This document shows positions 1 to 10,930 of a DNA stretch of 64,000 nucleotides, in pieces. The position numbers and the translations under genes were made by a program. This stretch comes from Idiomarina piscisalsi (lineage in GTDB: Bacteria > Pseudomonadota > Gammaproteobacteria > Enterobacterales > Alteromonadaceae). The notes below the pieces were generated by a model that was given only the letters and a program-made list of their open reading frames with translations, did no database searches and had not been told where the DNA came from. How positions within the stretch are numbered: the first letter of the stretch is position 1; every line of letters starts with the position of its first letter. The DNA lies in NCBI RefSeq assembly GCF_003987095.1, contig NZ_PIQA01000001.1, positions 558,001-622,000 of the forward strand. The letters run 5' to 3'.

Positions 1-852
1 AGCTACCGTTACCCACACAAACGGTGCCGTAGGTCCAAACTGGAACAACGCCACTAAAACAACAGGAATTGTGACCACCGCTGCACCAATGTACGGAATG
101 AGCACCGAAAAGCCAACGAGAATAGCCAGTAACAAAGCAAACTGAAGCCCAAACAAGCTAAAGGTCACAAAGGACACTATCGCCACGACGATAATTTCAA
201 TAACCTTACCGCGAATGTAATTCATAATTTGCAGGTTCATTTCCTGCCCGACTTGCGTAATTAACGCCCGGTTAGACGGCAGTAACTTACTGAAGTTAGC
301 CATTAACACATCACGGTCTTTCAGCATGAAAAAAATAAGCAGCGGCACGACGATTAAATAAACCAACATAGCCATAAGGTTTATTAACGAAGTGACAGAG
401 ACTGTTACCAGGCTTTCACCAAAACCAACGACACGATTCTTCAACGACTGAGTCAGTTCATTAATTTGGCTTTCATCGATAACGCTTGGGAACATTTCCG
501 GCAGTTTATGCAACCATATTTGTAAGTTACCTATCATATTTGGCAACTCTTGAATAAGCATGGTGCTTTGCTGCCATATAACCGGAACCAATGTCAGCAG
601 CACCAGAACTGCCAGCGCCAAAAACGCCACAAAAGTGATAATAGTGGCCGTTAACCGCGACATTCCCATATACATAAGCCGAGTTACCGGCCAGTCAAGC
701 AGGTAAGCAAGTGCAATAGCAACAATAAGCGGCGCCAGTAAGTTACCAAACAGAACAATGACAACGACTGTCACCACCAGCAACAGGAATAAGGTAACCG
801 CGTTAGGATCTGAAAACTTACGTTGATACCACTGCTTTATGTAATCAAACAT
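1..852 (-). CDS. perM: PerM / AI-2E family permease (3' end outside window)
   Basis: Reading the minus strand from the ATG at 852 gives an open frame to the window edge (284 codons seen). It starts MFDYIKQWYQRKF and continues with long hydrophobic segments: two N-terminal helices around residues 20-55, one at about 68-88, then after a soluble central stretch further helices near 155-175 and from about 215 on. This is the topology of the PerM/AI-2E transporter family. The family is linked to export of small molecules in some bacteria, but the substrate of PerM is not established. It lies divergent from bepA, as perM (yfgO) does in E. coli, which supports the name. The C-terminal helices are missing only because the window ends. 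Confidence 0.85.
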   Translation of the reverse strand, partial: MFDYIKQWYQRKFSDPNAVTLFLLLVVTVVVIVLFGNLLAPLIVAIALAYLLDWPVTRLMYMGMSRLTATIITFVAFLALAVLVLLTLVPVIWQQSTMLIQELPNMIGNLQIWLHKLPEMFPSVIDESQINELTQSLKNRVVGFGESLVTVSVTSLINLMAMLVYLIVVPLLIFFMLKDRDVLMANFSKLLPSNRALITQVGQEMNLQIMNYIRGKVIEIIVVAIVSFVTFSLFGLQFALLLAILVGFSVLIPYIGAAVVTIPVVLVALFQFGPTAPFVWVTVA

Positions 853-1005
853 GAACTGTTATCTCCCGGAGATTCTTACAAGGAATAGTATCAGTCCTTG
901 CAATCTTTCCATAACCCCATAGAGTAAAAAGGAACTAAAGATGAAAAAATCACTCTTATCAGTGACAAAACCTGAGTATTTATAACTTCACCAATTGAGT
1001 CGTCG

Positions 1006-2457
1006 ATGTATAAAACGCTGCTAAAAACTTTGCTGCCCGCTGTTATTGCTGTTACCACCTTTTTTACTGCATTTGCTTACAGCGCACAAGACAGTCGCAG
1101 ACTTCCTGAAATAGGCACGACTGGCGCAGCATTTCTGAGCATTGAACGCGAGCAAGTGGTTGGCGACTTTTACATGCGTCAGGTGCGGGCGCAGGCGCCT
1201 ATTATTTATGACCCGGTACTCGACAGCTACCTGAGCAATTTAGGGCAACGCCTAGTGCGCTACAGCAACGGTGTGAAATACCCCTTTAACTTTTTCTGGA
1301 TACGCAATAACGAAATTAATGCCTTTGCGTTTATGGGTGGTTACGTAGGTGTGCATACCGGACTTATTCAGGAAGCCCGCACCGAGTCCGAGCTGGCCGC
1401 TGTACTCGGGCATGAAGTAGCTCACGTAACACAGCGCCATATTGTCCGCCGCATGCAAGAGCAGCAGCAAAATATGCCCGTGACCATTGCAGGCGTTATT
1501 GGCTCAATTCTCTTAGGTATGGCTAACCCGGAAGCCGGTATGGCCGGTTTGTATACGACATTGGGGGCAACTGGACAGTCGCAAATTAACTACACGCGCC
1601 TGTATGAAAAAGAAGCTGACCGCATTGGTTTGTCTGTTCTGTTAGCCGCTGGCTTTGATCCCATGGGGGCTCCGGATTTTTTCGGTCGTTTAGCGGAAAA
1701 GTATCGTTACGTCAGTAAACCACCGGAAATGCTCATGACTCACCCGCTCCCCGAATCACGTATTGCTGACACTCGAGCACGAGCGGAGTCGATGCGCCGT
1801 ATCGATGTAAAACCCAGTCTTGAGTTTGCATTAGCGAAAGCTCGTGTTGAAGCTCGCTACGCGGGTAATCCGTCAGTTTCCGATTTTCAGGATATGGCGA
1901 ACAGCAGTAACCCAATTAACCAACGTGCCGGCACTTATGGCCTGGCGATAATTGCTCTCGACCGGGGCCATTACAACACAGCTTCAGAGCATATCAACAC
2001 CTTGCTTAAAGACGAGCCGAACAACCCATTTTACATAGATGTTCAAACTGACATTTTGTTGGGGCAGGAAAACTACGAATACGTTATGGATTGGCTGGAA
2101 GGTAAGTATATCCGTCAGCCGACAGAGCCTGTTATTACCATTAACTTTGCCAATGCGGCACTTACATCCGGCAACGGTAAGCTCGCTGAAAAGCTATTGC
2201 GCGAGTTTTTGCTGCAAAACCCGAACCACCCGTTAGCACTCGACTTACTGACCCGCGTGTATGAGAAAAGTGGGAAGCGAGCCGCCATGTACGAAACTCG
2301 CGCCGAGGCATTGGCGTTACGTGGTAACTTTTCGCTGGCCATTAATCAGCTCCACACAGCGCATAACCACACGGACAATGATATTACCCGTAAGCGCATT
2401 AACGCTCGCATAGACCAACTGCGAGCGCTCGAAAACCAAGCCAGAAACATTATGTGA
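1006..2457 (+). CDS. bepA: BepA-like periplasmic M48 metalloprotease with TPR domain
   Basis: Product of 483 residues with an N-terminal signal peptide (hydrophobic residues about 8-25, ending FAYSA). The zinc site HEVAH falls at 136-140 and the third ligand is Glu201 in EKEAD (201-205). These are the same positions as in E. coli BepA, so the numbering independently supports the chosen start. The C-terminal half (about 300-480) is a run of TPR-like helices. BepA is known to degrade or chaperone stalled outer-membrane proteins, LptD in particular, at the BAM complex. Divergent perM and nearby arsC and hda match the enterobacterial locus. All catalytic residues are present, so it should be active. 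Confidence 0.93.
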   Translation: MYKTLLKTLLPAVIAVTTFFTAFAYSAQDSRRLPEIGTTGAAFLSIEREQVVGDFYMRQVRAQAPIIYDPVLDSYLSNLGQRLVRYSNGVKYPFNFFWIRNNEINAFAFMGGYVGVHTGLIQEARTESELAAVLGHEVAHVTQRHIVRRMQEQQQNMPVTIAGVIGSILLGMANPEAGMAGLYTTLGATGQSQINYTRLYEKEADRIGLSVLLAAGFDPMGAPDFFGRLAEKYRYVSKPPEMLMTHPLPESRIADTRARAESMRRIDVKPSLEFALAKARVEARYAGNPSVSDFQDMANSSNPINQRAGTYGLAIIALDRGHYNTASEHINTLLKDEPNNPFYIDVQTDILLGQENYEYVMDWLEGKYIRQPTEPVITINFANAALTSGNGKLAEKLLREFLLQNPNHPLALDLLTRVYEKSGKRAAMYETRAEALALRGNFSLAINQLHTAHNHTDNDITRKRINARIDQLRALENQARNIM

Positions 2458-2459
2458 TG

Positions 2460-2906
2460 TTACTCGGCGCCCACAGCGTTATTCAGGGAGTCCAACGTTT
2501 GCTCGCCCATGAGCGGTCCATCAACACTGCCATCCGGTCGGATCACATAGGTTGCCGGCAGCATATTGGGTCGCTCGAATGGAAATGCGGGTGCCGGCTG
2601 AGTCAGTGACAGCGGAAATTCAATACCGTGCTTTTTCTTCAATGCGGCTAAATCTTCATTCGACATAGGATCAAAGCTGACACCAATAAGCGTGACGTTT
2701 TCAGGCTTTTGGTGGTGAAACTCATTCAGTTCGGGTAGCTCTCTTAAGCACGGAGCGCACCACTCGGCAAAATAGTTAACCACCACCGTTTGCCCCTGCA
2801 TTGAAGACCAGTCGTAAGTGTTACCAGTATCGGTCGTGACATCGACTGACTCAGAGCAGCCCAACAGCATAAAAGAAGCAACGAAAGCAATGACTGCGAG
2901 TTTCAT
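2460..2906 (-). CDS. TlpA/ResA-like thioredoxin-fold lipoprotein
   Basis: A 148-residue protein with a lipoprotein signal: hydrophobic stretch then a lipobox ending LLGC, lipidated Cys17. The mature part is a thioredoxin fold with the active site WCAPC (Cys50, Cys53) and a cis-Pro loop near MLPATYVI. TlpA/ResA proteins are membrane-tethered thiol reductases or oxidases in the periplasm, often acting on apocytochromes or in oxidative repair. The physiological partner cannot be read here. It is convergent with bepA, with the stop codons almost touching, and divergent from arsC. Confidence 0.85.
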   Translation of the reverse strand: MKLAVIAFVASFMLLGCSESVDVTTDTGNTYDWSSMQGQTVVVNYFAEWCAPCLRELPELNEFHHQKPENVTLIGVSFDPMSNEDLAALKKKHGIEFPLSLTQPAPAFPFERPNMLPATYVIRPDGSVDGPLMGEQTLDSLNNAVGAE

Positions 2907-2964
2907 TCTTAACCCCGTTTAGTTAGTATTAGTGCATTACGAGAGACTACAAGGTACGACAAAA

Positions 2965-3312
2965 ATGAGTGAAGTAACAATTTATCATAACCCACGTTGT
3001 TCAAAATCAAGACAAACCCTTGAGCTTCTCAAAGAGAAGTCTATTGAACCAGAAGTTGTCGAGTACCTCAAAACTCCGCCAAACGCTGCTGAATTAAAAG
3101 ACATTCTGAGCAAACTTGGACTTTCTGCAGACGAGCTTATGCGGAAAAAAGAGGCTATCTACAAAGAATTGGGGCTTGCTGGTGTCAGTGACGAGAATGA
3201 ACTGATTACCGCCATGGTCAATAACCCTAAGCTTATCGAACGCCCTATAGTCATTAAAGGCGATAAGGCGGCTATTGGACGGCCTCCGGAGTCGGTACTG
3301 GATATTCTTTAA
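2965..3312 (+). CDS. arsC: ArsC-family reductase (YfgD-like)
   Basis: The ATG at 2965 is preferred over an in-frame ATG 33 bases upstream, because it places the family start MSEVTIYHNPRCSKSRQ with catalytic Cys12 where arsenate reductases have it. The product is 115 residues. Residues around 50-100 carry the family segment MRKKEAIYKELGL and the arginine-bearing loop RPIVIKG. The position next to bepA and close to hda matches E. coli yfgD, a homologue whose arsenate activity is not proven, so the substrate call is tentative. No arsB or arsR is near. The stop overlaps the next start (TAATG). Confidence 0.85.
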   Translation: MSEVTIYHNPRCSKSRQTLELLKEKSIEPEVVEYLKTPPNAAELKDILSKLGLSADELMRKKEAIYKELGLAGVSDENELITAMVNNPKLIERPIVIKGDKAAIGRPPESVLDIL

Positions 3313-3869
3313 TGGCGAGAGTTCTAATCCTCTATTACAGCCGCAGTGGAGCAACCCAGCAGTTAGCCGACGCTATTGCTGAAGGTGTTGCGAGCACTGG
3401 TGGCGAGGCCGTATTGAGAACCGTTAATACGGCCAGTGATGCTGCCAGCGAACGCGATCTCGATGTCAGCAACGATGACTTAGAGCAATGCGATGCACTG
3501 ATTCTTGGCAGCCCTACACGCTTCGGGCACATGGCCTCAAGCTTACAGAAGTTCTGGGAAGGCACATCTGCCCAGTGGTTATCCGCTACCTTAGCCGACA
3601 AACCCGGAGCTGTCTTTACCTCGTCCAGCTCGTTACATGGCGGTCAGGAGTCGACCTTACTAAGCCTGGCTCTGCCGTTGTTGCATCACGGTATGCTGCT
3701 GGTGGGTTTGCCCTACTCTGAGCCCGCCCTGCATAAAACCGAGTTTGGCGGGTCTCCTTATGGTGCCAGTCATGTCGACGGCTCAGGTAAACTCACCGAG
3801 CATGAACGTCAACTTGCGGTTGCTTTGGGTAAACGCGTTGCCTCAGCCGCTCAAAAGCTAATGTCTTAG
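3312..3869 (+). CDS. WrbA-like NAD(P)H:quinone oxidoreductase
   Basis: A 185-residue flavodoxin-fold protein. The N-terminal strand and FMN phosphate loop read LILYYSRSGATQQLA, followed by the typical SPTRFGHMASSLQKFW loop near 58-73 and a region with SSSLHGGQEST near 98-108. This is the WrbA pattern: FMN-dependent two-electron reduction of quinones in the cytoplasm, slightly short against the about 198 residues of E. coli WrbA. The start codon overlaps the arsC stop, so the two are translationally coupled. DUF2069 follows after 9 bases, suggesting a three-gene transcript. Confidence 0.85.
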   Translation: MARVLILYYSRSGATQQLADAIAEGVASTGGEAVLRTVNTASDAASERDLDVSNDDLEQCDALILGSPTRFGHMASSLQKFWEGTSAQWLSATLADKPGAVFTSSSSLHGGQESTLLSLALPLLHHGMLLVGLPYSEPALHKTEFGGSPYGASHVDGSGKLTEHERQLAVALGKRVASAAQKLMS

Positions 3870-3878
3870 GATTTTTTC

Positions 3879-4268
3879 ATGCCAACATCTCCACAGTTTT
3901 ATCGTGTCTTAACGCAGCTTTGTTATTGGCCCCTGCTGGCTCTTGTCATCTTGTGGCATAGCCTACCAAGTTCGGAGCCGGCATCCTTGCCTACTTTGCT
4001 TTCTTTGCTGTTTTGGGTATTACCGCTGCTATTCCCGCTAACGGGGCTTGTGCGCGGTAAGCCATACACGCACGCCTGGGCGAACTTTATTCTGATGCTT
4101 TACTTTCTGCATGCTTTAACCACTTTATGGACACACCCGGATGAGCGCGTATGGGCTGCGTTAGAGTTACTTTTTGCGGTTGGTGCTTTTATCGGAGCAA
4201 CGGGTTTTGCCCGCTATAAAGGTCGCGAATTAGGATTGGGCTTAAAGAAATTGAAAGATCAGGACTAA
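3879..4268 (+). CDS. DUF2069 family inner-membrane protein
   Basis: A 129-residue, very hydrophobic protein with about four predicted membrane helices (near 13-28, 40-58, 68-83 and 92-112) and a basic C-terminal tail. Length, topology and place between wrbA-like and hda fit the DUF2069 family, whose function is unknown. It follows the WrbA-like gene closely and its 3' end overlaps the convergent hda gene by four bases. Confidence 0.75.
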   Translation: MPTSPQFYRVLTQLCYWPLLALVILWHSLPSSEPASLPTLLSLLFWVLPLLFPLTGLVRGKPYTHAWANFILMLYFLHALTTLWTHPDERVWAALELLFAVGAFIGATGFARYKGRELGLGLKKLKDQD

Positions 4269-4978
4269 ACCGACAAGATCTTTTTAATAAAGGGTATGGT
4301 TAAACGGCGTTGATAGGTAATCGACGCCTTATCCAACTCGTTCAACGTATTCATTAACTCGCGCATTGAGCGCCCCAGGCGTTGTATCATGAAAGCCGCA
4401 ACATCATCGGGTAATTCCAGCCCCCGAAATTGTGCTCGTAAGGACAGTACCTGTGCTTTGTCTTCATCGGTTAATGGCTGTAGCTGAAAAGCCGTCGCCC
4501 ACTGAAAACGGGAGTGTAAATCGGGCAAACTGACTTTTGTTTTTACTGCAGACTGTTGCGCGGTCATAACTAAGCGGCTGTATTCGTTGTCAGTTACGCG
4601 ATTAATCAGTGCAAACAGCTCATAACACCAACTCTCATTGTCGGTGACGCGGTCGACGTCGTCGAGGCAAATAATACTGGCCTGCTCTGCCCCCTGAAGC
4701 ACAGCGCCGGGCTGAACTTCGACAAGTTCCTTTAGCGGGAAGTAAAACACGCGGTTAGTGTTAGACGAAGAGGCAACCAGACTGTGCAGTAAATGACTCT
4801 TGCCAACACCCTCAGGCCCGGAAAGCCAGGTCAGCTGTTCACTGGTTTCTAACGGTGCCTGTTTTTGAGGCAACGTATGCAACCATTTTAACGCCGTTTC
4901 ATTACTGCCTTTGTGAAAGGTTTCAAAGGTCTCATCGTCAGGTAACTGAACGGCTAAAGGCAACTGCTGAGGAGGCAT
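4265..4978 (-). CDS. hda: Hda, DnaA regulatory inactivator
   Basis: Start chosen at the ATG ending at 4978, not the in-frame ATG 18 bases upstream. It overlaps the upstream stop as TAATG, has a G-rich ribosome-binding stretch before it, and puts a sliding-clamp motif (QLPLAV, residues 5-10) at the extreme N-terminus as in E. coli Hda. The product is 237 residues (E. coli 233). It has an AAA+ core related to DnaA, with a Walker A loop GPEGVGKSH, Walker B ICLDDVD and an arginine-rich sensor helix near the end. Hda with the loaded beta clamp stimulates ATP hydrolysis by DnaA and so prevents re-initiation. It is co-transcribed with the DUF2066 gene. Confidence 0.93.
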   Translation of the reverse strand: MPPQQLPLAVQLPDDETFETFHKGSNETALKWLHTLPQKQAPLETSEQLTWLSGPEGVGKSHLLHSLVASSSNTNRVFYFPLKELVEVQPGAVLQGAEQASIICLDDVDRVTDNESWCYELFALINRVTDNEYSRLVMTAQQSAVKTKVSLPDLHSRFQWATAFQLQPLTDEDKAQVLSLRAQFRGLELPDDVAAFMIQRLGRSMRELMNTLNELDKASITYQRRLTIPFIKKILSV

Positions 4979-6063
4979 TAATTGCCCCCACGCCATTCAT
5001 AAGTCTGTACCTGATTCTCGCTCATACTGACAAAAGGCCCCATGTCACGCACCTTTAGCCGACCATCGAGATTTATTGACTGGATAACATGATCTAACGA
5101 GCCATTAATAACAATATCGAACTCTGAAAGTTCCTGTGAGTAATGCTTTAATGTCACGTCCTGCACTGACACAATACTTTTTAAGAACGACTCAAGCGCC
5201 AATACATGCTGGAGTTTATTGAGCCCTTCCACCTTTATGGCCATGGTTTGGCTCACACTTTCGTCCGACGCTGTCACGCTGTATATAGAAGACAGCTTAG
5301 CCATTAACTGTTGCATTAAAGGCTCTGCCAACCAATCTTTGCTTGTTGAGGAGACTTTACCGTACAGACGTCTGTCTCCCACTTCCACAGACCAGTCCAA
5401 CACCCATGGCTCCTCGTTATCCGAGTTACGCATTATTTTTCCGACAAAAAGTCCATCAGAACCGTAACGCTTAGACGTTTCTTTAATAGGCTGCATAAAG
5501 CGCGCCCATACATCGGTTGGCGAAATCGTAAAAGAGTCCGTTAAATCCATTAAAGGCATACGTATTGGCAAACTTAACTGGCGTGCGAAAAAGTTGAGTT
5601 GCTGCTGAAAAACCGACTGTCCGGAACTGTCGAGTATGGTTCTGCGACCATCTTCGTTTTCAATGACAATCCACATTAGCAACTCTGGGCGACGACTGCC
5701 CCAATAGGGCAGTTGATGTTCGGCTAACAGTGAACGTACTTTGGTACCATCGAAAGTCGCTGTTAATGTGCGTTGCCCCTGGTTTTCACTGTAACCGTAC
5801 TGAATGAGGTAGTTACTGACGCTGCGTAGCGCCCGCTCAACCGCTTCGTGCTCGATAGACTCAGGTTGTCCGGTCACTTTCAAAATAACCCGCTCAAACG
5901 CTTCTCGAATGGCTTGTTGCCGATGCGAATTACTTTGCGAGGCAACTTCAACCTCCGCTGAATACAGGTTATCAACCAGCTTTGCCTGAGCGCTGCCGTT
6001 ATAGAGCATGGTCAGCAATGTAATTGACGCAATAAAAGCAAAGCGACTTAGCAACCGTGACAT
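4978..6063 (-). CDS. DUF2066 family secreted protein
   Basis: A 361-residue protein with a signal peptide (about residues 8-27, ending SAQA). The mature part contains FERVILKVTGQP near 55-65 and a WRGGN end, features of the DUF2066 family, which is commonly found upstream of hda in marine gammaproteobacteria. No enzymatic motif is visible, and the predicted location is the periplasm. It is the first gene of the hda operon, so it may be carried along with replication control through shared transcription only. The function is unknown. Confidence 0.75.
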   Translation of the reverse strand: MSRLLSRFAFIASITLLTMLYNGSAQAKLVDNLYSAEVEVASQSNSHRQQAIREAFERVILKVTGQPESIEHEAVERALRSVSNYLIQYGYSENQGQRTLTATFDGTKVRSLLAEHQLPYWGSRRPELLMWIVIENEDGRRTILDSSGQSVFQQQLNFFARQLSLPIRMPLMDLTDSFTISPTDVWARFMQPIKETSKRYGSDGLFVGKIMRNSDNEEPWVLDWSVEVGDRRLYGKVSSTSKDWLAEPLMQQLMAKLSSIYSVTASDESVSQTMAIKVEGLNKLQHVLALESFLKSIVSVQDVTLKHYSQELSEFDIVINGSLDHVIQSINLDGRLKVRDMGPFVSMSENQVQTYEWRGGN

Positions 6064-6129
6064 GACATCATCCTAATAAGACTTTGAGAGCATATTAAAC
6101 AGCCAAAACCAGAACAGCAAGTAACAACT

Positions 6130-6138
6130 TGTGGATAA
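6130..6138 (-). promoter_or_regulatory. Consensus DnaA box upstream of the DUF2066-hda operon
   Basis: On the minus strand these nine bases read TTATCCACA, the strict DnaA-box consensus. A weaker copy (ATTCCCACA, 6 of 9 matching) lies 12 bases away in the same orientation at 6142-6150. The pair sits about 67 bases before the DUF2066 start, in the 152-base divergent spacer with the MFS gene. A role for DnaA in controlling this operon is inference. Confidence 0.5.
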
Positions 6139-6215
6139 GCTTGTGGGAATCTCCCCTATGAAAAAAAGGCAACTGACGCTATGATTGCCTTAAATTCAAA
6201 AACAGCGGTAAAGAC

Positions 6216-7514
6216 ATGCTAAAACAACAACTTCGGGGAATCAGCTCACTGCTTACCAGCATCAGTCTCATTGGTGTTGTAGTGGGTATGACCAGTACCC
6301 TGTTAAGTTTACGTGCCACTATCGAAGATTTCGGTACTTTGGTTACCGGTTTTATCATGTCAGCCTATTTTATCGGCTACCTATTTGGGTCAACCCGAGC
6401 ACCTAAAGACATTCGCCGTGTCGGTTACATCCGGTCTCTGGGAGGCTTAGCAGCTCTCGCCGCGGCCAGCATCTTAGTTCAGGCAATATGGGTGGATCCA
6501 ATTGTTTGGTTTGTTATGCGTTTTATTACCGGTTTCGCCATTTCCGGTATTTTCGTCATTGTTGAAAGCTGGTTGAATACCATGGCCGACAATAAAAGCC
6601 GCGGCACGCTGCTTTCAATCTACTTAGTTATTATATACTCAGGCCTTATTGCCGGACAGTTAATTTTAGGCGTAGCTGATCCAGCCGGATTTGTCGCGTT
6701 CGCTATTGTGGCGCTTCTTATCAACTTAGCATTAATTCCAATACTCGTGAGCGTGACGGTAGAGCCAACCACACATGACAGTCGAAAGGTCCCTATTTCA
6801 TTGTTGTTCAAAACGGTACCACTGGGTGTTGTTAACTCCTTCGTTATTCAAGCCTGTTACGCGATGTTCTACGGTATCGGCCCCATGTATGCATCCTATA
6901 TTGGATTAAACGTCTTTCAAATTACTGTCTTTATGGCGTCGTTTATTTTTGGTGGCTTGCTCTCGCAAGCACCATTTGGATTGCTGTCAGATAGAATCGA
7001 CCGTCGTTTTGTTATTGCTATTTGTGCCGGCGGTGGTACTGGAATGGCCGTCATTTTGTCCCAACTGGGCCCATCCAACGCTATACTGATATACGTCGCC
7101 GTGGCTCTATTGGGCGCCTTTATTTTACCGATGTACTCGTTAGGTATGGCTCATACCAACGACTATTTGGAAAAAGATCAAATGCTTGGTGCAACAGGCG
7201 CCCTTATAAAAATCAGCGGGGCAGGATCTATCATCGGCGCACCAGCGGTTGCGGCTCTGATGCAATTTGGTGCAATTAACTTCTTCTTTTTACTATTGGC
7301 TGGCTTAACGTCTTTTATTTGCTTGTACGCTATGTATCGCGTGACTCGTCGTGCAAAAGCAGAAGACCAGTTGCACAGCAACTTCGCTATTTTGGCACCG
7401 TCGCAAACCTCTGACGAGCTATTAACGTCAATGGCGGAAGAAGCACCTGAGACGCCCGAAGAAGACGAAGACGACGAGGATAGCGAAATCGACGGTAACG
7501 CTATCCTTCGTTAA
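6216..7514 (+). CDS. MFS transporter (YcaD-like)
   Basis: A 432-residue protein with about 12 hydrophobic segments. The segment after helix 2 reads GSTRAPKDIRRVGYIRS and helix 5 is preceded by VESWLNTMADNKSRG, a signature of the YcaD-type branch of the major facilitator superfamily. The loop between the halves carries GLLSDRIDRR, the usual MFS motif A position. The last 30 or so residues form an unusually acidic cytoplasmic tail (runs of Glu and Asp). The substrate is unknown. It is transcribed alone, divergent from the DUF2066-hda operon, and converges on pgm. Confidence 0.85.
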   Translation: MLKQQLRGISSLLTSISLIGVVVGMTSTLLSLRATIEDFGTLVTGFIMSAYFIGYLFGSTRAPKDIRRVGYIRSLGGLAALAAASILVQAIWVDPIVWFVMRFITGFAISGIFVIVESWLNTMADNKSRGTLLSIYLVIIYSGLIAGQLILGVADPAGFVAFAIVALLINLALIPILVSVTVEPTTHDSRKVPISLLFKTVPLGVVNSFVIQACYAMFYGIGPMYASYIGLNVFQITVFMASFIFGGLLSQAPFGLLSDRIDRRFVIAICAGGGTGMAVILSQLGPSNAILIYVAVALLGAFILPMYSLGMAHTNDYLEKDQMLGATGALIKISGAGSIIGAPAVAALMQFGAINFFFLLLAGLTSFICLYAMYRVTRRAKAEDQLHSNFAILAPSQTSDELLTSMAEEAPETPEEDEDDEDSEIDGNAILR

Positions 7515-7521
7515 TAGCACG

Positions 7522-9161
<1,640 letters not shown>

Positions 9162-9162
<1 letters not shown>

Positions 9163-9650
9163 TATAAAAAATCCCTTATCTTTTCTGCATCAGCAGAGCT
9201 GTAGCCTAACGTCTTTGCAACCTGCGTCAGCATTGACTTTTTCTTGGTCGTATTGGTGTTGGTTATAACCCAGTACGGCGCATCGGGTATTTGTTTCGGA
9301 TTGGTGCTGTTACCGGTGCTCAGTAGCGCGTCTTCGGTGCGCGCAAAGTACTGACGGTCACGGCCGCGTATGTCCAACACATCAGCAAAACGGTCACTGT
9401 GACTTTTGTACAGCATGCTTAATATGTATAAAAAACGGGAGACGACACTCTTTTGAATGCGCACGTCCTGCTCATTCAAGCGGTTAAAAACACTGTCTGT
9501 TTTCGTCTTTTCCGGCTTGGCAGATGCCGGCTCTGTTGTTCTATCAACATCCAGCAGACGGCGAAGAATATCGGAAGCACTTTCTCCAATTTCGCGAGTG
9601 TGGCTAGCTATATAGGCGTACAAATCGTCGTCAATGTCTATCCGTTTCAT
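9162..9650 (-). CDS. seqA: SeqA, negative regulator of replication initiation
   Basis: A 162-residue protein (E. coli 181). The N-terminal oligomerisation segment begins MKRIDIDDDLYAYI and includes GESASDILRRLL. The C-terminal half holds the hemimethylated-GATC-binding domain with the conserved segments VSRFLYILSMLYKSH and TNTNTTKKKSML. The linker between them is shorter or more variable than in E. coli. SeqA sequesters newly replicated origins and organises nascent DNA. The seqA-pgm pair and divergent ybfF follow the enterobacterial order. The presence of SeqA implies Dam methylation in this organism. Confidence 0.95.
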
Positions 9651-9757
9651 TATTAATGACCGACCTCTAATAAACCATTATGTATGGCTTTGTCGCTTGC
9701 ATCGGCACCACAAAGCCTTGAAAATAGACCGCAAAGTTTATCACTAAAGGCGACTCG

Positions 9758-10534
9758 ATGGCAGACTCTAAACAATTGAATCATGAAACGCTTGGTAACT
9801 CTAAGAACCCGGCGGTTATCATCATTCACGGACTTTTTGGCGACAAAGACAACCTCAAGCGACTGGCTCGCGAGCTAGAGTCTGACTTTTTCTGTGTCTT
9901 GCCAGACGTCAGAAACCATGGCGACTCATTCCACAGCAATGATATGACCTATCCAAGCATGGCCAAAGACATCATTGCTTTGGCGGACGATCTTAACCTC
10001 GACAAGTTTCATCTGGTGGGTCACTCCATGGGGGGGAAGATTGCTATGGAAGTTGCCATGAGTTCCCCTGAGCGTGTCTTGTCAGCGGTCTTTGTCGATA
10101 TATCCCCCGCTGCTTATGAAGGCACCCATGACCGCATTATGGACGCGTTGTGTGGGCTAGACCTTTCTCAGGTTAAAAGCCGAGGTGACGCAGACAAGCA
10201 GCTGGCCGATGCCATTGCTGAAAAAGGCGTGCGTCAGTTTCTGCTGAAAAACCTGAAACGCACCGACGACGGTTATCAGTGGCGCTTAAACATTAACGCA
10301 CTGAAAGAGTGCTACAGTGAAATCTCAGGTGCTGTAAGTGAAAATACCTACGATGGAAAAGCGCTTTTTATTAAAGGCGGAAACTCGAATTACCTGACAG
10401 AGAAACACGAAGACGCCGTGAAAAAACGTTTTTCCAATGCATCAGTTAAGGTTATCGATGACACAGGTCATTGGCTACACGCCGAAAAACCTCGTATATT
10501 TAACCGTTTGGTGCGCGACTTTCTAACAGCCTAA
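9758..10534 (+). CDS. ybfF: YbfF-like alpha/beta-hydrolase esterase
   Basis: A 258-residue alpha/beta hydrolase. The oxyanion segment HGLFGDKDNLKRLAREL is near residue 24, the nucleophile elbow GHSMGG places Ser at 90 and the catalytic His is in DDTGHWLHAEKP near the C-terminus. Length, motifs and the position divergent from seqA match E. coli YbfF, an esterase active on short-chain and acyl-CoA-type esters in vitro. The physiological substrate is not known. Confidence 0.92.
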   Translation: MADSKQLNHETLGNSKNPAVIIIHGLFGDKDNLKRLARELESDFFCVLPDVRNHGDSFHSNDMTYPSMAKDIIALADDLNLDKFHLVGHSMGGKIAMEVAMSSPERVLSAVFVDISPAAYEGTHDRIMDALCGLDLSQVKSRGDADKQLADAIAEKGVRQFLLKNLKRTDDGYQWRLNINALKECYSEISGAVSENTYDGKALFIKGGNSNYLTEKHEDAVKKRFSNASVKVIDDTGHWLHAEKPRIFNRLVRDFLTA

Positions 10535-10621
10535 GGTCGCTACTTTACCGACTTTATGCTATTCTACGGCGGCTTAAAATAAGTCCCGTATTAGTGACAG
10601 ATGTCAGCAAGGAGTCGTTGT

Positions 10622-10837
10622 ATGTTGGCTGAATATTATGAACAACTCGAAATTCTTGGTACCAATATAACGCTTGGAATTCTTTTCTTGCTGATTGGTC
10701 TGGCAATACGAGACGTTTTAAAACGCTCCTCAGTACCCAAGTTTGGCCAAATTATTGTTTGGCTAGTATTATTCCTGGGTTGTTTTGGCTTCATTGCAAA
10801 AGGCATTATCCAAGTCCTGTGGGAGTCGGGTATTTAA
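10622..10837 (+). CDS. DUF2788 family small membrane protein
   Basis: The start is set at the ATG at 10622 because an AAGGAG ribosome-binding site lies seven bases before it; the in-frame ATG 21 bases upstream has no such site. The product is 71 residues with two membrane helices (about 13-31 and 44-66) separated by a short basic loop (RDVLKRSSVPKFG). This is the DUF2788 pattern, a family of unknown function. It occupies the slot between ybfF and fldA where E. coli has the unrelated ybfE. Confidence 0.75.
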   Translation: MLAEYYEQLEILGTNITLGILFLLIGLAIRDVLKRSSVPKFGQIIVWLVLFLGCFGFIAKGIIQVLWESGI

Positions 10838-10930
10838 AAATTATTTACGTCACTGAATGGTTGCGTTCTATTTAATTACGAAATAATCCATTCAGTATTG
10901 TTGATTCGTATAAACAGGTGAAAATAATTT

